Shown here piece after piece: positions 35,247 through 45,628 of a DNA stretch of 64,000 nt; within the stretch, counting starts at the first letter, position 1; each line of letters starts with the position of its first letter. Source of the DNA: Plotosus lineatus (lineage: Eukaryota > Chordata > Actinopteri > Siluriformes > Plotosidae). The notes beneath the pieces were generated by a model. It made no database searches. It was not told the DNA's origin and worked only from the letters and a program-made list of their open reading frames with translations. Where the stretch lies: the NCBI GenBank assembly GCA_024760905.1, contig CM045735.1, forward strand, positions 8,759,161-8,823,160. Reading direction: 5' to 3'. The position numbers were made by a program, and so were the translations under genes.

Positions 35247-36590
35247 AGCTCACCACCTCACTGTGTGTGTGTGTGTGTGTGTGCGTGATTGTATGTGTGC
35301 TTGTGCTTTGTTTTGGGGGGGTTTTGCACCTGAATGTGTGTGGCTGTGTCGGTCCTTCTTTATAAACGATAAGGAAGTGGACGCATTACATATTTTTAAA
35401 TTGGCTACACACCAAACTTTGATTGTTTTATTAGTTTATTAATTGGACCGCTTGTATTGTGGTAAGTGTTATCAACTCCGTTGTACCTGATCTGACACCA
35501 GGCTGTCCAGAAGCCTTGTGAATTTTCCATAAATTGCAAATATATAGTTTTGAGCACAGAGCGCTTGGGAAAAATTTGTCTGATTTGGCTGAAGTCCCGC
35601 GAAATATTTTGAGACCCCTCTGCAAGAACTGTTCTGTAGGTTATGTAAATACAAACCCCACAAATGAACCAACATTACTGATTGTTGGATTAATGTGATA
35701 ATGGAAAATTAAAATAAAGAGGACCTGCGTGTGTGTGTGTGCGTGTGTGTGTGTGCGCGAGAGAGACTTTGTCAGATTGTTGAGTGAAAACATTTTCACC
35801 TGCAACAGAGACACACATTACTACACATCAGATCACCTGCCGTTCCAAATGGGTGGGATTTGGCTTTGGGCAGAGATGTTGTCCATCAGTATCAGCTAAA
35901 TAACACAAATAGAACTCGATGTGTTTCTGCCTGTTAGGCACAGCCTGAGGGCATTCAGCACGAACCTCAACTCTGATTATGAAAGTGACCCGTTGGAATG
36001 AGGCTAGGCTACAAAACAAGGATGGCTAGCGTTTGTTAGTTTATCTATCATTCATCTGTCGGAGGAAGAAAAAAAAAAAACCCTTTTGTCTTAGTGTATC
36101 CTCGTACTCAATACTTAGTTGTTTTTCTGTTATTTCCATATCTTTATTGACTATGGGTATGGGCTGGAGATGCCATTTGTATAGAGCGCATTTTGTGCTG
36201 CAGAACTATAAAGGAATCAACTGCCATTGCTAATTTGTTTCCCTCCAGTACATGGGAAAAATAATGTGTTCTTGTCCCTGGGTAGTGATGGTTAATTTCT
36301 TCAATTACTTATTTTTTGGAGGGGTGGGGTGGGGTGTCCAAGACCGCAGAATCCACCCCAAGATCTTTTTACACTTTTTTTTTTTTTTTTTTTTTTTGGA
36401 TCCTCTTAAAACTTTAGAGTTCTAACCTTTTTTTTTTTTTTTTTTTTTTCCCCCCATTTTCCCCATCAGTACATTTTAGACTGATTTGGTTCAGTTCAGT
36501 TGGTTTGATTTTTGAGTTTGTATGGTCTATTGCATTAGGCCTCTAGTTGACCTGAGTTTGAGAATAAAGTACAGTGAACATAAATACCTG
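35247..36590 (+). other. rbm14: rbm14 3' UTR with two poly(A) signals
   Basis: AATAAA at 35713-35718 (proximal) and at 36563-36568 (distal, followed by the GTGAACATAAATAC region). Between them are (GT)n runs and two long T runs (36375-36398, 36428-36450). Two usable signals about 850 bases apart would allow alternative 3' ends. Confidence 0.55.
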
Positions 36591-39054
36591 ATGTATTTTT
36601 GTTGGACGTAATTGTGGTAAACCAGTGGATTTTGGCAGTTTGAATTAAACTTGATTCAATATATAATTTAATTGGCTCTCCTTTCCAGTGAGGTTCCTTT
36701 GATTAAAAAAAGGAATATATTTGATCCAAGTGCTTTGATTTAAACCTGCCTCTTTGAACGTAAGGACTACAGGAGGGCGTGTACACGAGGTTGTCGTAAC
36801 ATCTGACATGTAATGTTGTAATACGTTAACATGCGGGCTGCCGACACGGATCTGCAAAAATTCAGGCAGGAGCCTGTTTATTCTTGTAGTAGGGTCAGAT
36901 GTAGCATTTCTTCAGTGTACTTAACACTCAGTAAAATGATTGTATTGAAAAAAAAAGGAGGAGAAATCTCTTTTTTTTTAATGATCTTATGTCCTCTTTC
37001 CTTTAGAATGCACCTCAGACTGTCTTCAGTCTTTCATTCCAACGCTGAGAGATGGTGGGGTACTTGCACAAACACCAACACACACATGCACAACATGGTC
37101 TAACTGACCTCTGTTGGCCTGGATACTGCAGACCTTTTGCATCATAATAAGCAACAGATTCAAATGATCTGCAGTCAGAGAGTGGAGGATTACCATTTGT
37201 ATTTTCAGTGTATTGTTATGGGATTGGTTTTTGTTGTGTATAATTGACATGTTTCTGAAAGACAACTGCTTTTTTTGGGGGGGCGGGGAAGGGGCTTGCC
37301 ATTCCTCCTAAGTGTGTATCCAGGCCATAAGGTTTAAAAAAAAAACAAAAAAAAAAAACGTTAAAGAGCAGATGTAATAATGGAATAGGGATTGATTTCA
37401 CTCATGTGATGGAAGGGTTAGCTGTTGATAGTGTATCAGACCACCTCACATTAACGCTGAATGTCTTGTACATTTTTGCTAGAAATAGTGCATGACTGGT
37501 TACTCGTACTGTTCTTCCAGCCACGTTTTCCCTTTTCGCTAACTACAGCTAAAATGGCTCCCGGGCCTCAGGACGCCAAGTTGCACATGACGGGGGAAGA
37601 GAATTAGAGTCCCACAGTGGCATGGATGCACTCCCCAGAAAGGTAAAGCCCTCTGGCCCCAATCACGCTTGCACCTTGACCATACACTACTTCCCCTAAA
37701 TCAGCTCCTGCTCCAGCTCAGCTCAGAGCCACCTTCTGGGTGAAGAACTTGAACAAATAAGGAAAGAAACGATGGGGTGCCACAGCTTGGGGTTGAATAA
37801 AATGGCCCACCCCCCACCCCCCAAGCAGAGAAACCAAGTCTTTTAGCTCAGGCACACAAAGTACCCCACATGATCTTGGTTTGGTTGTTTATATATATAT
37901 TTTTAAATTCATAATAATAATTAAAAAACACCATTGTATTTTGGAGGCCAGAAATTATGACACAGTCTTAGAAGAAACCTGCTGACAACAAAACGTTTAT
38001 AAACAATATGGGAACATGTGAGATCAGGGAAATTGAACTGTTGGCTTGTTTTGTGGCATTTGGTGTTTCTTTTAAGCATTTTCAGTGAGACGAGACGCGT
38101 GCGCACACGCTCGCAACTGAGGTTCCCTGGCTGTGTTTTGAACTGTTAAGAAGACAGCACAGCTTTAGGGAGGCACAGTGCGATCCAAAAGGCAAGAGGT
38201 GGTGCTGTCGCCTGGTAGGTGAGTAACCAGTGCGCCACTGTCCCACTCAAACTTATTCCAGCCCTCAAACCCAACACTTCACCCCACCCTCCCATCACTC
38301 CAACCATTACCAAATCTGTACATCTCCAAGTTCAAACACATTCCTCAGGGAGTGATGCTCGTAGAGTTCACTTACAGAACACAGTTCCAGGACCAAGGTC
38401 GCGTACAAGGACTGGTGCCGAAATTTATACTACTTCTGAGGGAGCCAGTTGGGTACTTGGAGCTCTGATTGGAACAGTGTCTGACGTTTTCGATGTTCCG
38501 ATAGCTCACCATTAACTCATTGAATCGAACCACTGCAAGATATAAAGGCACGGCCCACGGTGATCCTTGATGTCAGTTTTGTTAAACTTCATTGTTCCTG
38601 ATTTACTGCAGCTTCTGCTTTCGAATTCTTTCGCTGATGTGTGTAAGCCGGCATTAAAACAACATGCAAGATTTCCCTAGTGTTGCTTTGAACATGTAAA
38701 GCTTTGCTTATGATTAATTTGGGTGCGGAAATAATTATTCAGGGAGTGTAGTTTAGTTAAGCTAAATGCTACGTTTACGGAGATCGGTTTACTACTTTTG
38801 CAACTGTTCCAGCTAAGAAATGTCATTATTTTACGTCTTTGTAGTCCTTCTCCAATCTTGTAAATCTAAATTAAATTCATTTATAAAAACCACAGCTGTC
38901 TGTGTTTGAATTTTGTAAAGAAATAATGCATCATGCACAAACTGCAGAGGGCAAAGTGAAAGGCGTGTGATTGTGGTCCATATTGCCGTGGAGTCAGTTT
39001 CATTATTAAAAAAAAAAGCAGCACATTTTGATCTAAATATCTGTATGTATAGGT
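36591..39054. other. Intergenic rbm14-slc29a2, no gene recognised
   Basis: AT-rich DNA with homopolymer runs, a C/A-rich low-complexity stretch near 38240-38300 and no conserved frame. Open frames here (for example 36831-37103 and 38219-38515) have no recognisable motif and low-complexity composition. Confidence 0.45.
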
Positions 39055-40513
39055 CACTGCTCAAATAGTGGGGAGCATGTATGGCCCTGGCGAACATGCT
39101 TTTCTGCAATAGGGTACAAGAATTAAGTGTAATTGCACCTCCATTCCAATAGTTGGCAGTGGTGCTTTCATTGTCGTGCTATGGTATAGCAGTTTTTCAC
39201 ACGAGCAAACGATATGAAGTGCAGTGAACAACCCTCTCAAGAAACAACACGGAAAAATTCGACAGAAACAGAGAAGGGTGGAGAGAGATGGAGATATTAA
39301 GACAAATAAGTTGAATGAGTTTAAATAAGGGTTGAAAAAATATATATATTTCAGGCACATTGGTGCACTTTAAATATTTTGTTAGATTAAAAAAAAACAA
39401 TGTTGATTTCAGTTTTTATTTTAAGTTGAACTATACAGTCGGCCCCCAACTCACGAAAATTAATCCGTTCCAGAGCGCCTTTCGCAACACGGGGATTTCG
39501 TAAGTAGGGGTCGCATCTTACATGTTAAACGCCTAATTCGTTCCAAGGCTCGTCTTTCGACTGGATAAGCCCCATAAACCCTTATAAAATTTGTGTACTT
39601 TTATCATTTTTAATGAAATGTGTTAAAAGTAAAAAAATTATTTATTAAAGATTTTTTTATTAACACACACCTCTCTCTCTTCATCTCTTGTGCGTGTGCG
39701 GCCATGCCCACAAGATGTGGAATTCAAAGCGCATTCCCTGCTTAACAAACTCAATTTGATTCCTTGTGGGATCAGAATTCCAGATAAGCTCAAATGTGCC
39801 CACATTTATTAAACATTTACCAAATTAAACTTAAAAAAGTAAAGTGTTATTCCTTTTCTCTCTCTCTCGCATGTGTGCGCTGTGGGCCACGCCCACAAGA
39901 CGTGAATTCAAAGCACATTCTTTGCTTGACCATTGACCGAATTAAAACAACTTAAACCTAAAGCGTTATTCCCTCTCTCTTGTGCGTGTGCTGCGGGCCA
40001 CGCCCACAAGACGTGAATTCAAAGCACATTCCTTGCTTGACCATCTCAACTTTAATTTGATTCCTTGAGGGATCGGAATTCCAGATGAGCTCAAATGCAC
40101 CCACATTATTAAACATTTACTGAACTAAAACAACTTGAAAAACTAGAGAGTGAAGCTTCCTTCTTGTCTCTATCTGGGAGGCAGCCAATGAGAGAGCAGT
40201 TTGCATCGTGTGAAATTTGGATTGGTGCGTTTGAATTTATTTTCGTAAGAGGGGGTTGTTTTGTATCTCGGGGACAGAAACTCCGGAAAATGTTTTTCGT
40301 AACCCGGGAATTTCGTACACAGGGGTCTTCGTAAGTTGGGGACCGACTGTGTTTCTTTTTTTGTTTGTTTTTAATGTTAATAAATATACAATCATATGCA
40401 GAGGTCTACTAATAATTTTATAGACAAACAATACTTATTTGTCGCTCAGCGGGCGCAAAATGGGTTTTTTTTTTCCTAAAGGGGGTGCCACAGAAAATAA
40501 TTGAGAAGCACTG
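39055..40513. mobile_element. hAT element with nested miniature transposon, TSD GTATAGGT
   Basis: Left end CACTGCTCAAATAGTGGGG, right end AATAATTGAGAAGCACTG, exact 8-base duplication GTATAGGT at 39047-39054 and 40514-40521. Removing the nested insert 39436-40349 leaves about 545 bases that match 50700-51005 (minus) and the two arms at 52517-52710 and 55679-56062. No transposase. Confidence 0.9.
39436..40349. mobile_element. TA-flanked miniature transposon (family CAGTCGGCCCCC)
   Basis: Left CAGTCGGCCCCCAACTCACG and right GTAAGTTGGGGACCGACTG are inverted; TA on the left, TG on the right. 914 bases, no transposase, but three internal near-repeats with GCCACGCCCACAAGACGTG and a following AATTCAAAGC. 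A second copy starts at 63032. Inserted in the hAT element around it. Confidence 0.88.
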
Positions 40514-40594
40514 GTATAGGTGTGTGTGTGTGCAGATTGTGTTCTTATGCTCATCAAATTGAAAGTGGGCAAAATCTTAGTTTTGGTTCAGTTG

Positions 40595-40880
40595 GTTAAT
40601 GGTGGCTTTGCGGTTAGCATGTCCACTCCACAGCAAGGTCCTGGCGTTTTTGTGTATTTTGTTTGTTCTCACTCTGGAGTCCAGATGTGCACATTTGTGT
40701 AATTGGTTTTTCCAAATTACCCCAGCTTTGTGAGAGCCAGCCCTGTAATGATCTGATGAGCTGGTTAGGCTGTACCCTGCCATCAGCTAGTGTCATCTGA
40801 GAGAGGCGATTGCCTCCCGGCAACCCAGATAGGATTAAGCGGCTCGGCAAATGAGGCGAGAGTGATTGGCTGGAGATGGA
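40595..40880 (+). repeat. SINE (type 2)
   Basis: GGTTAATGGTGGCTTTGCGGTTAGC head, TCACTCTGGAGTCCAGATGTG body, CCAGATAGGATTAAGCGG tail followed by a GGATGGATAA end. Confidence 0.75.
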
Positions 40881-41309
40881 TGGATAAGACAGACCTACCT
40901 TAAATGATTAATTCTTGATGCATAGCAACCATAATGTTGAGTCCTGGCGATACACCGAACGTGGGTCATCTCCATTAAACTGTAAATTTTAGAGAATAGC
41001 GGATCTCACCTGCTTCTGGACAATAGCAACACACCCGACACCAAAATACAAACAGGGTTGTTTTTTTGGTTTTTTTTGGACAGAGTACAGTACATCAGAA
41101 AAACAAATTGTATAAAAAACTGGTAAAAAATACAGCAATAAAAAAAGCAACCTTTTTTTTTTATAAAAGTAAAAATACAAAATACAGGTTTCAATAAAAG
41201 TAATTGTAAAAACCTCAACTCACAATCTTATCCCTTTTGAAAAATGTTAATAAAACTTCGTTATTCCTTTTTTTTATGCAGCTGGGCATCACATGATGCT
41301 CTAGATATA

Positions 41310-41832
41310 CAGTATGCCCTTGACTATTCGTGGTTTTGCACCCACGGTTTGAGTATTCGCTGACTGCCGAGCAATCCGTAATTCAAATTCACCCAATGGC
41401 TATCCTCCTTTCTCCTGATTGATTGAGCTGATGTCCCGCCCCTTTTTCCTCATTCGCGCACAAGTTGTCAATGAGCCTCTTTTTTTGTGTTTTAATTACC
41501 AGTTAAGCTCGATGATACCACTCTGGCTAAGTGATAGAAAACGCTGGATGTCTCTTCTGAAGAAATAAGACTTTCTCCTGAGAAACGACGGTTTTCTCTG
41601 AACTGTTGTATTAAAATCTATTTCAATTATTATTCCAGTACAGTACCTCAGCTCATGTTTGTGTGAGATTTTATGTTCTGTAGCATGTTTAACAAACGAT
41701 ACCAAAAGGATAAACTTTACTACAGTACTCTTCATGTCCTTTTATATTGAACTTGGAGTGACATCTCCAAGATGGCGCTGCCCAGAGGGCGAAGTCGTGG
41801 AGTTCTCAGAGTCAAATTGTTAGGGCATACTG
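41310..41832. mobile_element. TA-flanked miniature transposon (family CAGTATGCCCT)
   Basis: CAGTATGCCCTTGACTATTC at the left, the inverted GTTAGGGCATACTG at the right, TA on both sides, 523 bases. No transposase seen. Located just downstream of slc29a2. Confidence 0.75.
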
Positions 41833-42035
41833 TATAATTATTTAGTTTAATATAAAGGTTCATGCTTGCTATGACGTGCTAGCTGCCCTCGATAATTAAT
41901 AAATAACATCACTGTTTGAATTTTTTTAAGTTAAAATAGTGCACCAATATTGACGTTAGAATCTACACCCCCCCCCCCCCCGAATCTGCAACACAAATTT
42001 TAATTGGCTCGCAGTAATATCCAATAAGTATGAAA

Positions 42036-45000
42036 CTATAACAGCTTCTTCAGTGCAAAAGAGAAAACGCCGCCGAGGGACAGTCCCAAAGCCAGGAAGA
42101 AGGTCATCAAAGCCCCAGCAGTCTCAGCATCCTTAGACCTCACCAACCTAGTGAGCAAGCCAAAAAAAAAAAATATGAGCAATAAACTAGTTACGAGTGT
42201 CTGCTAGTAGTATGAGTGAATAAAAATCCATATGGCCAAAAGTTTGTGGACACCTGGCCATGACACCCTTCGTACTTTATTTGCATTTCAGATTTAAGAC
42301 TCCTCCTTTTATAACTAGGTTTCCGCTTTGCTGTTCTTTAGTCATAAGCAATTTTGAGGCCAGGACGTTGGGTTAGGAGGCCTGATGTGCACTCAACAAT
42401 CCTATTCATTACCTCCTTTAGGATGTCATGCTTCCCCTGTACCGTATTAGTTTCTCAGTCTGTTTGTGTGCAACCTAACTCAGTTATGCAGAGATTTAAA
42501 TGTTTTATTTCTTTATACTGTGGTGCAGACAACAAACCATTAAATTTTGGCAGTGATCCAACCTTGAGATCAAAATTTTTAGTGTATGTGTGGGTGTTGG
42601 AATCCATTAAGGTTAATGAATATTATGTGAGTAAATGTTTCAGACAACCCCTAGAGGGAGACATTTCATTATAACGATGCCAAGTGATAAAAGCTGCAGT
42701 TATGTGTAGATTTTTCAGCTCAATGACACCAATATTCATGTGTCTGATGACGGAACCATGCACGCTATGACTGACCCACCAGTGTTTATGAAGTACATTT
42801 GTGGTTGGTGGTGGTGTTATGGTGTAGTGAAAGCCAGTCAAGTTCTTTCACACCAACTATGGAGCCTGCTACACATATACTTTGGTATATCATTTATAAT
42901 TGTAATAAAATGTAATTAGTACTACTAACGCATAATTTCAGTCAAAATCCATAATTTAAGATGTGTAGTATTACTTACTGGGGAGCATAGGACATGGAAA
43001 GACAGGCGAAATATCCATTCGTCATGGCGAAGAATGACATGATGAAAATGAAGGCAAACTCATGTTGGAAAATATTTGAAAGATAGGTGCGAGTTGGAAT
43101 ATTACACAACATGAGTGCAGGAATGAAGATCATACGGGACGCCACGAGGACAGAGAACCAACAGCTTTCCTTTTTGGGCTACAACAGCAGAAAATTACAG
43201 GGAAAAAAAAAAAAAAATTAATGTCTATGCATGCACAAATCAGACTGGAATAATTACAGCTCTGACAGTAGTCGACCGACTCCAATCATGGGTTTATTCA
43301 AAACAATTTTATTGTACCAGTCCAAATGTAGAATGAAATATGAACTGGCTCCTGTTGTCCAAGACAGTACACACGTGTGCATATTTATGAAAATATTAAT
43401 GTACTAATTTGAATAATACAGCCTGACTTGTATTATTCATTTACTATCAGTCACTCGGTGAGTACATATTCATATTTTACTACTAATCAGTTTTAAAAAT
43501 CTGATTTTAAAAAGTGTATTGAACATGTGATATAGTGACCCCGAGACCATATAATATAGAATTCTAATAGTCATACCTCACCTTACAAAATTAATCTGTT
43601 CCAGAAGTGAATTCATAACCTGATTTTTTTTTTTTTTTTTGGGAAAGTTGAGCCGCATTTTACATGTAAAAGGCCTGATTCGTTCCATAGCCTCCAATAC
43701 TACCCCTAAACCCTTTAAAAATTATAAAAGTATACGTTTTAAGGCCTACTTCTGCTTCAATATCGTACCGATGGTAGACGGGTTTCGGCCGTATTCCTTT
43801 ACGATATCACTCAACCGCATGCCACGAGCCCGCTTCTTCTTTTCACTCACACCGGGAATCACACACGCGCGCACATGAGTGTTGACCATGTCTTCTTCGC
43901 AGAGTTATAATCTTACAAATGTTTATGCAAGGTTAAAAGCCTGAACCAAAAAATAAAGTTGCAATGAGCATACTCGAAAAACTCACGAAACAACAGTAAC
44001 TCTGTCCTTTATGCGTGTTAGAACTCCGTGACGAACAATGGGTCGAAGGCACACGAAAAGCATCATGGGTTTTTCTGGAAGTACAGCTCTATAATAGCCG
44101 ATGGGAGGCCAGTGAGGCGGGGTGTTGATAGATAGCCAATGGGAGAGCAACTTGCGCATTGTTTGAATTTTTGAGATGGTGCGTTTCGTAACGTGAATTT
44201 TTCTCACATCCAGAGATGGAAATTTTAGGTAAATGCGTTTCGTAACTTGGATTTTTCGTTTGTTGGGTCTTTCGTAAGATGAGGTACCACTGTATTTGAA
44301 ATATGTGCATCCTTAAAGTGTGAAGTAGATAAATAATAATAATAATTGAAAACATCTGTTGAATTCTTTCTTACCCATTGAATAATTGAGGTGATGCTTC
44401 TTCCGATCCAATCCATCACATTAAAAACCATGAAACAACACAGAGGAGTAAAGATTTCACCTGTATTTGAGAGTGAGGAGGGTTTAAGAGAGAAAAATAA
44501 ATGAATTTATGCTTTCTTCCAAACTTAAATTAATACTTGGAAAAGTGTGTTGCAATGGACACCCACCCAGTGTTCCTGAAAACAGGCCATTTGGCTTCAC
44601 CAAGACTGTAATTGCTGGAAAAACGGACAATGTGACTGCAAAAACGCATGTCACACACATGGCCATCACCCAAATCTACAAAAAAAAAAAAGGAGGAAAC
44701 GATATCAGTGACACAGCATTACCGGCGTGGAAGACACGAACTAGAAGAATGATGCCCTAATGGTTCTTACGCTGGGTGATATGGCTATAGTGACGATTCA
44801 GCTAATTCAGGGGTCGCAGCGAGGTTCAGAAAAAATAGAGGAAACGAAATATTTCAGCTGAAGGTCAAAGGGGCTGCAGGATCCCTGAAGCTGAAACATT
44901 AGCGGAATTCTGCTAAATAGGCGAGTAAAAAGAGCAGAATTCTGCTAAATAGCGGAGATCTGGAATCCTTGCTAATCAATCATCCGTCCCAGTTTTACCT

Positions 45001-45593
45001 GAGCTATGAATGCGAATATGTTTTTTTTTGTGTGTTGGCCCTGTAATGGTCTGCTTCCCCGTTTTCCGACTAGGGATTAAGCAGTTCGGGCGAATGAGAG
45101 CGAGACGGTGACGTGTTTTACCCGCAGGACACAACGAGCTTCCGACTTTGTCAGCTCACCACCTGTGTATCATTATAAACGAGTCCCCCCCCCCCCCCCC
45201 CTTGGTTATTTACCTTTTTAAACACCGCAAACACTGGTAGCTTCTCTTCTGGTTTGTTTTCTCCCTTCACAGTCTTGAAGGCTTCAGGGTCAGTTAACAT
45301 GCTTTTATTAGTGCAGTCTGGAGTCAGGTCAGAATCGCTGAGCCTCACTTTGACCAAGGTGACATTCTCTGCTGACGATAATAAATACGATAGGGGAATT
45401 AAACAAGTCTGAAAGGTTATCAAAAGCATTTTTTAAAAATATAAAATACGCAAGTCAGTTAAATGACATACTGATGTCTGAGACCAACCCGTTTTTAGAT
45501 CCAAATTTTGCTTCAGCTCTTTTTCTGCTCCGTCTCTTAAGTAGAGTCCAGCAAATTTCTGTGAAAATATAACATACAGTGTGTGTGTGTATG

Positions 45594-45628
<35 letters not shown>

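Noticed and set aside
34906..35442. 178-residue frame over the last rbm14 exon
   Set aside because: It is a shifted frame through CAGTAC and CCA repeats; the rbm14 frame fits the previous exons and the family.
37550..37610. Short frame starting MAPGPQDAKLH
   Set aside because: Seventeen codons, no homology known to me and no sign of a conserved start context or splicing.
38219..38515. 98-residue open frame between rbm14 and slc29a2
   Set aside because: Pro/Thr low complexity, no motif, no splice-site support.
42354..42674. 106-residue open frame in a slc29a2 intron
   Set aside because: Opposite strand to the gene, follows a Tc1-like terminal remnant, no recognisable transposase or host motif.
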